A DNA stretch of 64,000 bases from Fimbriiglobus ruber. GTDB taxonomy: Bacteria > Planctomycetota > Planctomycetia > Gemmatales > Gemmataceae. Below, one piece after another: positions 8,747 to 18,076 of this stretch (its first letter is position 1; the number at the start of each line of letters is the position of its first letter). The notes beneath the pieces were generated by a model. It was given only the letters and a program-made list of their open reading frames with translations. It was not told the DNA's origin and made no database searches. The stretch lies in the NCBI RefSeq assembly GCF_002197845.1, contig NZ_NIDE01000014.1, positions 496,001 through 560,000 of the forward strand. The letters are read 5' to 3'. A program made the position numbers and the translations under genes.

Positions 8747-9550
8747 TCACCCCTCGCTGGCTTCCTGATACCGCTCCGGCGCGTATCGCTTGGCGTACAC
8801 GCCCGTGGCGGCCGCCGGGTCGACGGCCCGCACCAGCACGCCGGCTTGGCCGTAGGGCAGGTGCGCCACACATTCGCCCGTCGGGCCGACGAGGCTGGTG
8901 GCCGACTCCTGGTAGCGCAGCCCATAGTTGACGCTGGCGAAGTAGATCGCGTTCTCCAGGCCGCGGCACATCATCGCCTTCTCGTAATAGGGGTTGGCCG
9001 CCGCCCCCCATTCTGTCAGGCGCGGTCCGGTCTGGTCGCTCCCCGTGTGCTGCGGGTGGAAGACGATCTTGGCCCCGCGGACGGCCGCCCACCTCACCGT
9101 CTCGGGATACCGCCAGCCCTCGTGGCAGATCGCGATGCCGAACTTCACGCCGTTGACCTCGAACGGCTGCCGGGTGTGACCGGGGACGTAGAACGGGTCT
9201 TCGCTCGGGGCGATCTGATTCTTGGTCTGATACCCCATCACCTCGCCGGCGGCCGAGAAGACGACGGCGGCGATCTGTCGGCCCGCGCTCGTGAGCCGTT
9301 CCATGCCGAGGATGGTCGCCACCTTGTACGTTCGCGCCCACTCCGCCACGACACGGAGCACCCGTTCCTGTTGCGCCTCATCGTAGGGCGGGACTTCGAT
9401 GTCCACGCCGCGCAGACCCGGGAGGTACGCCTCCGGGAAGCAGACGACCTCCGCGCCCTGGGCGGACGCCTCGGAGAGCGACTGCCGGACGTTGTCCAGG
9501 CCGTCATCGACTGAACTGGCGACCGGAGGTGAGGCGAGTGCGATGATCAA
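8747..9550 (-). CDS. Carbon-nitrogen hydrolase (nitrilase superfamily)
   Basis: A 267-aa cytosolic enzyme of the nitrilase/omega-amidase fold, hydrolysing a C-N bond of an amide or carbamoyl substrate. The catalytic triad is complete: Glu40 in 'VVCFPEAYLPG', Lys110 in 'GYQTKNQIAPSEDPFY' and Cys142 in 'GIAICHEGWRYPE'. The length is normal. The start is a TTG at 9548-9550 with GGGAG at good distance; an in-frame stop lies shortly upstream, so no earlier start exists. The substrate cannot be named from sequence. No operon partner is evident. Confidence 0.9.
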   Translation of the reverse strand: MIIALASPPVASSVDDGLDNVRQSLSEASAQGAEVVCFPEAYLPGLRGVDIEVPPYDEAQQERVLRVVAEWARTYKVATILGMERLTSAGRQIAAVVFSAAGEVMGYQTKNQIAPSEDPFYVPGHTRQPFEVNGVKFGIAICHEGWRYPETVRWAAVRGAKIVFHPQHTGSDQTGPRLTEWGAAANPYYEKAMMCRGLENAIYFASVNYGLRYQESATSLVGPTGECVAHLPYGQAGVLVRAVDPAAATGVYAKRYAPERYQEASEG

Positions 9551-9743
9551 GGGGCGGCTCCCAGAACCGGCGATTCGACGAAAATTGCATCAGAGTCCGA
9601 CAATTCCGGTCCTTGTTCGGGCTGTCGGCATGACAGATCGAACGAGCGCTTCAAGAGACCGCCGGGACGGCGGTTCCACTGATCAAAGCAAGACGGACGG
9701 TACACCAGGATTGTCGTTTGGAACAACGCCGGTCTGGCTCAAC

Positions 9744-10547
9744 TCACTTGAGAAGTGCCACGACCTTCTCCCAGTCGAGGGACCGCGCCAGTTGCAGCGG
9801 CGTCATGCCGTGGTCTGTGACCGCGTTCTTGTCGGCGCCGGCGGCCAGCAGCACCTTCACCGTGGCCAGGCTGCCCGCGAGCGCTTCCTGGTGCAGCAGT
9901 GTCCACCCCTTGTCGTCTTTCGTGGACGCCAGGGACGGGTCTTCCTTCAACTGGTCCGTCAGGGACGATGCCATGGCTTCGCTCATGGGGTGTTCGTCGG
10001 TGACGGGTTCCCGTTTGCCGAACAACGATTTCAGTAATCCGCCTTTGCCCGGCTCGGGCGCGACGCGGATTTTCGCCGGGTCGCCGAAGTTCAGGCCCCA
10101 GGCGCCGTCGTGTTGCTGGCGTTCCTGCCGGCCCATCCGCGACCGCAGGAGGTTGACCGTGTAACCCCCGAACACCTCGCCGGTGATCGCGTACATCCAG
10201 TCGCTGATCTCGCCGAGCGGGAGCCGGACCGCGTCCCCCTTCTTGACCGACGTCAGCCAGTTCGGGTCGTTCAGAAGGACACCGCTCACGGCCCGGCCGT
10301 CGAAATCGACCTCGGCCAGCCACATGTGTTCCACTTCGGGGTTGTCCGGCGCGCCGGCCGGTTGCTTGCCGTCGGTGAAGGGGGCTTTGACGGCCGCCAC
10401 GTCCAGGGCCGGGATGATGCGCCGCCGCTCCCACGACATTTCCCGCCAGAAGTAGCGAAAGCTCGCGCGGGCGTTCTCGTGAGCCTTTCGCATCTCGGGG
10501 TCGTTTTTATCTGACAGAAAGACCGGGGCCGATTCGGAATCGCTCAT
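9744..10547 (-). CDS. DUF2314 protein with C-terminal ankyrin repeats
   Basis: A 267-aa protein. Residues about 15-145 match the DUF2314 pattern: 'AHENARASFRYFWREMSWER', 'VEHMWLAEVDFDGRAVSGVL', 'LNDPNWL', 'GEISDWMYAI' and 'GGYTVNLLRSRM'. The C-terminal about 70 residues hold an ankyrin-repeat pair ('GWTLLHQEALAGSLATVKVL', then 'GMTPLQLARSLDWEKVVALL'). The ankyrin part is a likely protein-binding module. ATG 10545-10547 (MSDSESAPVFL) was chosen over a start 27 codons upstream because conserved sequence starts soon after it. The protein is probably cytosolic with no signal peptide. The biochemical role of DUF2314 is unknown to me. Confidence 0.82.
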   Translation of the reverse strand: MSDSESAPVFLSDKNDPEMRKAHENARASFRYFWREMSWERRRIIPALDVAAVKAPFTDGKQPAGAPDNPEVEHMWLAEVDFDGRAVSGVLLNDPNWLTSVKKGDAVRLPLGEISDWMYAITGEVFGGYTVNLLRSRMGRQERQQHDGAWGLNFGDPAKIRVAPEPGKGGLLKSLFGKREPVTDEHPMSEAMASSLTDQLKEDPSLASTKDDKGWTLLHQEALAGSLATVKVLLAAGADKNAVTDHGMTPLQLARSLDWEKVVALLK

Positions 10548-11041
10548 GGCCGGATTCTCTCCCGCGAGTGTAAATGAGATACCGGGGTGGACGGGGGGAC
10601 GCTTCTGCATTCCCGACGACGCAAACAAGTAGCGTCCGTGCGGAATGACACGACCGTTATTGTAATGCTGGTCAAGTCGATCTTGGGAGCATGCCGGCTT
10701 GGGTCACTGCACATCGGTGCCACGCACTGGCCACCGCGACCATCCACTGACCACTAACCCGAACCATAGCCCTTGGGAGGCGCCGAACTCCAGACTCACC
10801 TGTCTCGCGTCGAACCACGTCCACGCATGCCAACATCAGTTCGTACAGAGACGGATTGGCACCACGGCCGGGGTCGGGTGGCTAGAGGCCAGGTGGCAGA
10901 TCGTCCGCCGAGCGGTTCGGCAATACCGCAATACCGGACTAACCCCATTTACCGTGGACCATCGCCGATGTCCGCGTAAAATCAGTCAATCTGACAATTA
11001 CCCTGCGTAACTGCTACCTCTTTCCTCTCCGAGGTTGTTTC
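10548..11041. other. Intergenic region, nothing recognised
   Basis: About 490 bases between divergently transcribed genes. It must contain both promoters. A plus-strand frame at 10699-11010 lacks a ribosome binding site and any domain, and I do not consider it a gene. Confidence 0.5.
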
Positions 11042-11446
11042 ATGAGTCGTCTGATGCGGGCGGCGGCCGGTTTGGTCCTGGTGTGGGTAGCGGTGGCTGG
11101 GGCAGGGTGTGCGGCCAAGCTGAACGACGAGCGGTCGTTCTCGCTGCCGGAGGGGTCGGAACCGGACAAGTTGCTCATCCTGAACGCCCAGCCGTCCGAC
11201 CAGACGATCAAGGTCGCGGTGACGGCGTCCGAGCCGGTCGACGTGTACGTGTTCCTGACCAAGGACGTCGCCGAACCCCGCGACGTCGCCGCGGGCGATC
11301 GGGCCAAGAAGGCGCTCGCGTCGAAGACCGGCGTCACCCAGGACACCCTGACGGCCGCCGTCCCGGCCAAGCAGGAGTACAAGGTGCTGATCGGGCTGAG
11401 CGAAAAGTCGAAAAAGGCCGAAGGCAAAGTCAAGATTACGAACTGA
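11042..11446 (+). CDS. Small lipoprotein, unknown function
   Basis: A 134-aa protein with a clear lipoprotein signal, MSRLMRAAAGLVLVWVAVAG ending in the lipobox AGAGC, so probably outer- or inner-membrane anchored. The mature part is short, beta-rich and lysine-rich ('LLILNAQPSDQTIKVAVTAS', 'EPVDVYVFLTKDV', 'KQEYKVLIGLSEKSKKAEGK'). I do not recognise a named family. A run of codons CGA-GGT before the ATG at 11042 provides a weak ribosome site (TCCGAGG). A dyad at 11464-11497 lies shortly after the stop. Confidence 0.75.
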   Translation: MSRLMRAAAGLVLVWVAVAGAGCAAKLNDERSFSLPEGSEPDKLLILNAQPSDQTIKVAVTASEPVDVYVFLTKDVAEPRDVAAGDRAKKALASKTGVTQDTLTAAVPAKQEYKVLIGLSEKSKKAEGKVKITN

Positions 11447-11463
11447 AGACCATGAGACGCGGA

Positions 11464-11497
11464 AATATAGGACGGGTTGGAAAATCCGTTCTATATT
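11464..11497 (+). terminator. Hairpin after the lipoprotein gene
   Basis: Arms AATATAGGACGG and CCGTTCTATATT (11 of 12 pair) flank a 10-base loop, 18 bases past the stop codon. There is no long T-run, so terminator function is tentative. Confidence 0.45.
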
Positions 11498-11735
11498 GCG
11501 GTAGTTCCCGGGCAGACGAATCGGCTCGCAGTGGGGAGAGACTGGGGTCCGAGCCTTGCCGTAGCCGTATTGAGGCACGTCGAAATCCCATCTTTCCGGC
11601 GGCCGCTCAAAGAGTCCGCGCCCGGCGGCTTTTTTGTCGACCGGTTGCGCCCGAAATCGGCGGACCCGGTGAGCGCGGACCTTCGGCGACGCCGAAGGCG
11701 TTTCCCATTTGCCACCGCGTTGACGAGAGACCAGA

Positions 11736-12107
11736 TTGAGCGTCATTACCTGCCCGGCGTGCAACGCATACCTCGGTCTGGCGGCCGCCGGGGCTGCCGA
11801 GTGCCCCCGATGCTCCGCCCCACTGCCAACCGCCCAACCGCCCGCCAACAAGAAGGCTTGGGCCGCAAGGCGGGCCGCGAAGCGGGCCGAATGTAATGAA
11901 CGAAACAACGACCCCGTTGGAGAGCCGCCGAGCGCCGAGCGGGACGTGGTAGTGGGCGGCCTTTGGCTCTGCGGCGGCCTCGCGGTGACCGCGATTTCGT
12001 ACAGCGTCGCGGAAGAGCAAGGTGGCGGCCGGTTCATCCTGGCGTGGGGAGCCATCTTATTCGGCGGGGCCCAATTCCTCCGCGGATTGGTAAAAATGTC
12101 GAGCTAG
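11736..12107 (+). CDS. Zinc-ribbon membrane protein, small
   Basis: A 123-aa protein starting at TTG 11736 (GAGAGACCAG upstream). The N-terminus reads SVITCPACNAYLGL and 'ECPRCSAPLPTA', a CPxC...CPRC zinc ribbon. Then comes a basic alanine-rich linker and two hydrophobic segments ('VVVGGLWLCGGLAVTAISYS', 'RFILAWGAILFGGAQFLRGL'). It is probably an inner-membrane protein with the ribbon in the cytosol. Similar small ribbon/membrane proteins recur in this window (7588-8256, 17462-18001). The function is unknown. Confidence 0.7.
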   Translation: MSVITCPACNAYLGLAAAGAAECPRCSAPLPTAQPPANKKAWAARRAAKRAECNERNNDPVGEPPSAERDVVVGGLWLCGGLAVTAISYSVAEEQGGGRFILAWGAILFGGAQFLRGLVKMSS

Positions 12108-12206
12108 CGGCCGGGCCGCCGCGGTGCTGGTGAAAGGTCGGTCTGCATTTTGCCGGAAGTGGCATACAATCACCGGGGCTGGCCTACCCCCGGAGTCCCT
12201 TTACAC

Positions 12207-13475
12207 ATGCGCCCGATCCTCGCCTCCCTCGCACTTCTATTTTCGCTCGCCGAACTCCCCGCGGCCGACGCGCCGCTCACGCCGGAGCAGGTCTTCGACC
12301 GGCGGATCAAGCCCATCTTTCAGTCGCCGAACCCGTCGAGTTGCGTGCAGTGCCACCTCGCCGGGGTGGACATCAAGAACTACATCCGGCCGTCGCACAC
12401 CGAGACGTTCCTTTCCCTCCGCGACCTGGGCCTGATCGACCTCGACAAGCCCGAGAAGTCCCGCATCCTCGCGCTGATCGAAATGGGCAAGGACGAGAAG
12501 GGCGCGGCGGCCGTCCACCAGGCGAACCGCACCGCCGAGTACGAGGCGTTCGCCGCATGGGTGAAGGCGAGCGCGGCCGACCCGGCGCTGCGGTCCGCCC
12601 CCAAACTCGCGGCGGACAAGCTCGCGCGGCCCGCGCGGCCGGACGAGGTGATCCGCCACGCCCGGAAAGACCGGCTCGTCGAATCGTTCGCGAACACCGT
12701 CTGGCCGATGCGCTTCCGCTGCATGAGCTGCCACTCCGAGGGGAGCGACCAGAGCAAGAAGTTCATCGCCGAATTCGGCGACCGCGTCGCGTGGTTCAAG
12801 GCCGGCGGGCCGGAGGCGACGTTGAAATACCTCATGGACACCAAACTCCTCGACGCGAAGGAGCCCGCGAAGAGCCTGCTTCTGCTCAAGCCGCTGAACG
12901 AGGCGAAGCACCGGGGCGGCCAAAAGTTTGTGGTCGGCGACGAGGGGTACAAGGCGTTCCGGCGGTTCCTCGAAGATTACGCGAAAATCGTCGGCGACAA
13001 GTACGAGAAGGCCGCCGACCTGCCGCCGCCGCTCGCGGACGAGGTGTTCGGGACGGAATCGTGGCTGAAGATCGAGAACACGCCGGCCGAGTGGTCGGGC
13101 AAGTTGCTCGTGGTTCGCGTGCATGCGTGGGATGAGAAAGCCGGGGCGTGGGAGGCCGAACCGGTCGCCACGTCCGACCGCAAGATCGGCGCGGGCAAGC
13201 CGGGGACGCCCGGGACGATCTGGCAACACACCCTGACGCTCCGGGCCGCGAAGGGGTCCGACCGGGCCAAGGCGTGGCGGGCCGGCCGGCCCGCGCTGCC
13301 CGCGGGGAGGTATCTCGTGAAAGTGTACGTCGACGGGGGCGGGACGCTGGACCGCGACTGGACGGCGACCCTGGGCGACGCGGAATACGTCGGCCGGGCG
13401 GAAGTCCGGTCCGCGTGGCCGACCGGGTACGGCAGTATGACGGTCGTTCCGGCCGCCCGTGTGAAGAAAGACTGA
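12207..13475 (+). CDS. Exported protein with two c-type heme CxxCH motifs
   Basis: A 422-aa protein with a signal peptide (MRPILASLALLFSLAELPAA), so it acts outside the cytoplasm. Two heme-binding motifs are present: CVQCH (residues 46-50) and CMSCH (172-176). The layout resembles the cytochrome-like domains found in planctomycete DUF1549/PSD1-type proteins but without those catalytic domains. The C-terminal about 130 residues look like a beta-domain ('LLVVRVHAWDEKAGAWEAEP'). ATG 12207 is 19 codons inside the open frame and is chosen because the signal peptide begins there. A periplasmic electron carrier or heme sensor is plausible but unproven. Confidence 0.8.
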   Translation: MRPILASLALLFSLAELPAADAPLTPEQVFDRRIKPIFQSPNPSSCVQCHLAGVDIKNYIRPSHTETFLSLRDLGLIDLDKPEKSRILALIEMGKDEKGAAAVHQANRTAEYEAFAAWVKASAADPALRSAPKLAADKLARPARPDEVIRHARKDRLVESFANTVWPMRFRCMSCHSEGSDQSKKFIAEFGDRVAWFKAGGPEATLKYLMDTKLLDAKEPAKSLLLLKPLNEAKHRGGQKFVVGDEGYKAFRRFLEDYAKIVGDKYEKAADLPPPLADEVFGTESWLKIENTPAEWSGKLLVVRVHAWDEKAGAWEAEPVATSDRKIGAGKPGTPGTIWQHTLTLRAAKGSDRAKAWRAGRPALPAGRYLVKVYVDGGGTLDRDWTATLGDAEYVGRAEVRSAWPTGYGSMTVVPAARVKKD

Positions 13476-13650
13476 CGGGTCGAAGCGATTCGGGACACAA
13501 GATTGACGAAATGTTAGTACCGGCGTGGCGGATCGAATTTCGCGCCACTTTTCCTGCTGCTTGTTCGATCGCAAACGGTTATCCTGAATTCACGTTTTTC
13601 ATCGTTAGCCTCTCGTCCGCGGTCCTACTCCGTTTTGGGGTTCTTCCATT

Positions 13651-16392
13651 ATGGCCATTTCCGTCACCTGCCCCGGGTGTAAGGCGGTTTACCCGGTGGC
13701 GGAGAATATGGTCGGTAAGTCCATCAAATGTAAGAAGTGCGACGACGTGATACCCGTCGTCGCCCCGGCCGCCGTCGCCCGCCCGGTCGCGGCCGCACGG
13801 GTGGCCCAGGCGGTCCCCGCGAAACCGGTGGCCGCGAAACTGGCTCCCACGGCCAAGGACGACGCCCGCCCGGCCCGGACCGCCCGGCGGCCGCGCGACG
13901 AGGACGAAGACGCGGCCGACGAAGACCGCCCGCGCGACAAAGCCAAGGGTAAGAAACCGGCCAAGAAGGGGCCGCCCATCGTCCTCATTCTCGGCGTCGC
14001 CGTTCTGTTTTTCGTAGTGGTCGGCGGTGGAATTGCGGCGTTCTTCGCGTTCGGGTCGGGCGACAAGCCGACTGAAGTGGTCGTGCTACCCGGCGACGAG
14101 AACAAAGCGTTCGCTCAGGCCATGAACCAGGCGATGGCCCAGGCCGGGCAGACCCCGGCGGGTCCGGGCGCCGCGACCCCGGCCGCGCCGGTCGCCACCC
14201 CGACCGTCGGAAAAAAGCCGGACCCCGCGGCGGCCAAGGCGGAGGTGACGCCGACGCCCGCGGCGCCGAAGCCGCCGGCATCGGCTTATAAGCCCGCCGT
14301 GCCGGTCGCGCGGCCGTCGGTCGCGAGCCTGCCGTCGAGCCCGCCCGCCACGAACCGGGACGCCCCGGAGCCGCTGGCGATGGCCAAGTGCAAGAACGCG
14401 GCCGTGTACATCGAAGTCGAAGACAACAAAGGCGGCGGCGGGTCCGGCAGCGGGTGGTTCGGGCTCGAATCCGGACTCGTCTTCACCAACGCCCACGTCC
14501 TCGGGATGAAGTTGCCGGGCAGCAGCAAGCCGGTCAAGGTGACGATCTTCATCAACCCGGGCACCCCGCAGCAGCGGGAGATCCCGAACGAGCGGCTCGA
14601 GATCCTGGCGGTCGACCGGGACATGGATCTGGCGCTGATGCGGATTCTGAACGAGTCCGACCTCCCGGCCCCGCTCTACACCCGCCCGTCTCGCGACTTG
14701 CGGGACCTGGAAAAGCTCGTCGTCCTCGGGTACCCCGGCGGGCGGCGGTTGTCGGCCGGGAACAAGAGTACCAAGCCGCCGGCCGTGACCGTGACCGCGA
14801 CCAACGTGTCCAGTCTCCGGCAGGACGACAACGGCAACCTGTACTCGGTCCAGGTCCAGGGCGGGATCGTCCACGGGAACTCGGGCGGACCGATCGTGGA
14901 CATGGACGGGAACGTGACGGCCGTCGCCGTCCGCGTCGACCTCGACCGCCAGGGCCGGTTCACCACGGCCGCGTACGGCGTCCCGACCGAGTACGTGACG
15001 GGCCTCCTGGCCGGTCGGGTGGCCGACATCGAGTACGGCCAGGCGTACCGGCAGAGCGGGAAAGTCCACATTCCGGTGACGCTGAACTGCCTCGACCCGT
15101 TCGAGCGGTTGCGGTCCGTCGGCATCGGTTACTGGGTCGGGGACACGTCGAACAAGACGCGGCCGCCGGGGACCGAGCGGACCGGCATGGAGCCGGGCGA
15201 CAGCGAGTTCCAGGAAGCGCCCTTCGCCTACAAGTTCACCAAGGACAAGCAGACCGCGACCGGCGAGCTGGTCTTCCCGGAACTCCCCCCGGGCCGGGCG
15301 TACTGGGCGCAGCCGTTCTTCGCGGCGGCCACGGGCGAGAAGAACTGGCAGGCCGGGAATATGGTCAAGCTCCCCGGGCCGCCGGTCGACCGCGAACCGG
15401 CCGACCTGATCGCCCGGTATAAGATCGGCAGCCGCCGCCCGCTCACCCTGATGAACATGAACACCCTGGACGAACACGAGCAGGGCGAGGGGGAAGAGAA
15501 GAGCGAGCGCCTACTGATCGGGACCGAGCTGAAGGCGTTCGAACACGTCGAGCCGACGACCGGCGGGTCGACCATGGCGATCCTCAAGATCGACTACGAC
15601 TCGCTCAAGCTCCGCCTCGAAAAGGGCGTGCAGAGCAAGGAAGACGTACTCCCCAAGCAGCTCCAGAGCCAGTTGAACAACGGCATCAAGCAGATGCACG
15701 GCGCGGGCCACGTCGATAAGAAGGGCGAGTTGTTCCAGATGGCGACGATCATGCACAAGTCGCTGATGGCGAACCCGCTCCAGTTCGCGATCCTCAAGGC
15801 GTTCAGCGACGACGCGATGGAGACCCTGCAAGCCGCCTCGATCCCGCTCCCCGGGACGCGGGTGGACCCGCTCTACTCGTGGAAATCCGTGAAGACCCTC
15901 CGCTTCCACGTGCCCACCGTGACCGCGCATCCGGACGACGCGGACAGCTCGGACAGCCAGGTGCCCCGGCCCCGGCCGCCCCGCCCGGGCATGCCGCGCC
16001 CGGGCAACCCCAACCCCAACCTCAACCCCGGCGTGCCACGTCCGGGCAATTCCAACCCGGACATGGTGATGCCGGTCCAGCAGCGGGCGACCAAGGAGTA
16101 CCAGTACAAGCAAAACATGACCTACGTGTACCTCGGCTCGCGCATCCGGGCCGGCCAGAAGGAGGCGGTGATCAAGGTGGACGGCGTGATCACGCCGCCG
16201 GACGCCGGCGCCAGCAGTCTGACGAAGGCCAGCGGCCTCCTGCACGGCTACGCCTACGTCGACCTGGACACCGGGATCGTCCTCGAAGCCGACATCACGA
16301 AGGAGTTCGAGATCGACACGTCTAAGGACGGCGTGAGCAAGCAGATCTCCGCGTTCAACACCTACAAGTTGTCCCGCGGCACCGCCCAGTGA
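13651..16392 (+). CDS. Membrane-anchored trypsin-like serine protease with N-terminal zinc ribbon
   Basis: A 913-aa protein. Residues 5-30 form an MJ0042-type zinc ribbon ('TCPGCKAVYPVAENMVGKSI', then CKKC). A basic, disordered Ala/Pro region follows, then one membrane segment (about 109-134, 'PIVLILGVAVLFFVVVGGGI') and a long Ala/Pro linker. A trypsin-like domain is at about 245-455. The triad is visible: His282 in 'FTNAHVLG', Asp326 in 'VDRDMDLALM' and Ser411 in 'HGNSGGPIVD'. The last 450 residues are unfamiliar and include a Pro-rich strip ('RPRPPRPGMPRPGNPNPNLN') near residue 775. The protease domain should lie outside the cytoplasm. A strong hairpin follows the stop codon. The target is unknown. 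Confidence 0.88.
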   Translation: MAISVTCPGCKAVYPVAENMVGKSIKCKKCDDVIPVVAPAAVARPVAAARVAQAVPAKPVAAKLAPTAKDDARPARTARRPRDEDEDAADEDRPRDKAKGKKPAKKGPPIVLILGVAVLFFVVVGGGIAAFFAFGSGDKPTEVVVLPGDENKAFAQAMNQAMAQAGQTPAGPGAATPAAPVATPTVGKKPDPAAAKAEVTPTPAAPKPPASAYKPAVPVARPSVASLPSSPPATNRDAPEPLAMAKCKNAAVYIEVEDNKGGGGSGSGWFGLESGLVFTNAHVLGMKLPGSSKPVKVTIFINPGTPQQREIPNERLEILAVDRDMDLALMRILNESDLPAPLYTRPSRDLRDLEKLVVLGYPGGRRLSAGNKSTKPPAVTVTATNVSSLRQDDNGNLYSVQVQGGIVHGNSGGPIVDMDGNVTAVAVRVDLDRQGRFTTAAYGVPTEYVTGLLAGRVADIEYGQAYRQSGKVHIPVTLNCLDPFERLRSVGIGYWVGDTSNKTRPPGTERTGMEPGDSEFQEAPFAYKFTKDKQTATGELVFPELPPGRAYWAQPFFAAATGEKNWQAGNMVKLPGPPVDREPADLIARYKIGSRRPLTLMNMNTLDEHEQGEGEEKSERLLIGTELKAFEHVEPTTGGSTMAILKIDYDSLKLRLEKGVQSKEDVLPKQLQSQLNNGIKQMHGAGHVDKKGELFQMATIMHKSLMANPLQFAILKAFSDDAMETLQAASIPLPGTRVDPLYSWKSVKTLRFHVPTVTAHPDDADSSDSQVPRPRPPRPGMPRPGNPNPNLNPGVPRPGNSNPDMVMPVQQRATKEYQYKQNMTYVYLGSRIRAGQKEAVIKVDGVITPPDAGASSLTKASGLLHGYAYVDLDTGIVLEADITKEFEIDTSKDGVSKQISAFNTYKLSRGTAQ

Positions 16393-16412
16393 CGCGAGTG
16401 GCGAGGTGAGGC

Positions 16413-16459
16413 AAATGCGAAGACCCCGTGGGGGGAATGCCCACGGGGTCTTCGCATTT
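16413..16459 (+). terminator. Strong hairpin after the protease gene
   Basis: A perfect 20-bp stem (AAATGCGAAGACCCCGTGGG paired with its complement at 16440-16459) and a 7-base loop, 20 bases past the stop codon. The A/T outer pairs give a T-containing 3' side (GCATTTGTC). It could work in both directions. Confidence 0.75.
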
Positions 16460-16753
16460 GTCGGGTTGCTCAAGTGTGATTTTCTCTGGCCGTGTTCGAC
16501 CACCCGAGGGTCCGATCGGCTGTTCCGAAGCGATTCGGGGCTGTGGCGGATTTCGTGGTAAACGATCGCGGGCGGGCGGAAATCAGTCTCAATACCACAC
16601 GCATTATGATCGAAGAATTGATGACCGTGAAGCATCGACCCGACCTGCTCCGCAAGTTCATCCGACAGACGCGGTTGCCCCGCGCCGGCTTCCTTTGTGG
16701 TATAAGTACCCCTTGTGTGCCCAGATGAGTGTCGGCTTTTTATCGAGGCAATA

Positions 16754-17026
16754 ATGCAGGAAGCGCATCGTCAAGCATGTGAAAAGCACTTTGAAGCCAG
16801 GGGCGTGGGGCGAGTTTGCCCGGCCTGCCAACAAAACGGCATGGCGCTCTTCGATTACCCTTTTTTGCTAACCATGGAAGACACGAAGCTCGTCGCTGCT
16901 TTCTGCGCTTTGATGTGTCCGTCTTGTAACCACACGATGCTTTTTTCGATTCGATCCTCGGGTCTTCTGAAGAAGCGGGCCGACGACCCGGAAAACAGAC
17001 CTGAAGAAGTAACAGATCAAGAGTAA
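16754..17026 (+). CDS. Small zinc-ribbon protein
   Basis: A 90-aa protein starting at ATG 16754 (GAGG at proper spacing). Two CPxC pairs, 'VCPACQQNGMALFDYP' and 'LMCPSCNHTMLFS', form one zinc ribbon separated by about 35 residues. The C-terminus is charged (KKRADDPENRPEEVTDQE). No membrane segment is seen. The function is not recognised; it is probably a small cytosolic zinc protein. Confidence 0.65.
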   Translation: MQEAHRQACEKHFEARGVGRVCPACQQNGMALFDYPFLLTMEDTKLVAAFCALMCPSCNHTMLFSIRSSGLLKKRADDPENRPEEVTDQE

Positions 17027-17461
17027 ACCGGGTCAGATGGTCGGGACGGAGACGTTCCCCCCCATTTCCTTTCCGTCTGCCTGCCCCGGACTACGGGATT
17101 TGTACGCCAGTGTGGGCAGCACTGGACGACGGTGATCGTACCGCGCGCCCGGCAAACCGTGGCGGGATCGGTCGCTTGACCACGGCTTTCCGTGCGGAGC
17201 GAGGGGCGTGCGAAGAAGGCGAGCGGCACAGGGGCTTCCACCGTTGTGTCCGTGCGGCGGCTACGAGGTTCCTCAATTCCGCTCACCGGACGCGACATTT
17301 CTCAACCCGTCCGCCGCCAATGACGGGCCGCAGCACACACTTGCAGACGGGATGAAGATTTGCTCGTCCTCCCCCACGCGGGGGAGTATTCTGACCCCTG
17401 ACGCACTCGGTCCGACTGAGTTTCGGACGTCACTAGCGCTCGCTTGTAAAGTGGAGTTCCC
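17027..17461. other. Intergenic region, nothing recognised
   Basis: About 435 bases. A small dyad around CCCCCACGCGGGGG (17375-17388) is the only structure I noticed. Open frames on both strands look like shadows. Confidence 0.45.
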
Positions 17462-18001
17462 GTGGCACAACTCGCCGGGCAGTCGTGCGTGATCTGCCGG
17501 GACCGAATTTCGGGCGATTTCGATTCCCGGTACTGTCCAGTCTGTGGGTGCCCGCACCACATCCGCTGTGGGCGCCCGGCCGAGTCTTCCGAAAACTTGT
17601 GTGTGGGCTGCGGGGCCGGGGCGGACACCCGCGACGCCTTCTCCGGCCGCAAGCAAAAGTCGGTGGCGGTCGACCCGACGCGGCCGGTAACGTGCCCGAG
17701 TTGCAATCGGATCAACCCTCCGAGGGCCGACACCTGCGATTGCGGGTTCCGTTTGTCCCGAACGGCGACGCCGGCGCGGCACCGCCTTCAAGATGTGGCC
17801 AGTCGGAATATCTTCATCGGCATTTTGTTCTTGGTCGCAGGGGCCATCGGAGCAGGTATAGTGCTGCTTCTTGCCCTAAACATTACTTTTCAGATACTCG
17901 TCTTGGCATCGCTAGTGAGTGGATTCAGTCTGATTGCCCGCGGTGTGACCCAGCTGAGCCGCGCCCGGCGACTACCACCGGACGAAAATGGGCGGGCTTG
18001 A
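17462..18001 (+). CDS. Cys-rich (RING/zinc-ribbon-like) membrane protein
   Basis: A 179-aa protein with a GTG start (17462). The N-terminal 55 residues carry eight Cys/His ligands in a RING-like order ('CVICRDRISGDF', 'YCPVCGCPHHIRCG', 'LCVGCGAG'). A second ribbon follows ('VTCPSCNRINPPRADTCDCG'). Two hydrophobic segments close the protein ('NIFIGILFLVAGAIGAGIVL', 'LVLASLVSGFSLIARG'). Its architecture matches a bacterial 'RING-finger plus membrane tail' protein. Catalytic ubiquitin-like activity should not be assumed; structural zinc binding is the safe inference. Confidence 0.7.
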   Translation: MAQLAGQSCVICRDRISGDFDSRYCPVCGCPHHIRCGRPAESSENLCVGCGAGADTRDAFSGRKQKSVAVDPTRPVTCPSCNRINPPRADTCDCGFRLSRTATPARHRLQDVASRNIFIGILFLVAGAIGAGIVLLLALNITFQILVLASLVSGFSLIARGVTQLSRARRLPPDENGRA

Positions 18002-18076
18002 CCGGGCGCCTTGAAGGTCATCGCCCGATGTCCGTCCGCCCGGACTTGCGACTCTGACATACGAGATACCGAACTG

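Noticed and set aside
8532-9341. Long minus-strand frame across the repeat pair and the nitrilase gene
   Set aside because: It is antisense-phase shadow of the nitrilase gene, whose catalytic triad is in the other frame; its end only reads through the repeats.
10699-11010. 103-codon frame upstream of the lipoprotein gene
   Set aside because: No ribosome site, no domain, and it overlaps the likely promoter region.
17375-17388. CCCCCACGCGGGGG palindrome
   Set aside because: Too short and without a T-run or a nearby gene end to be called a terminator; a CRISPR or origin role has no support.
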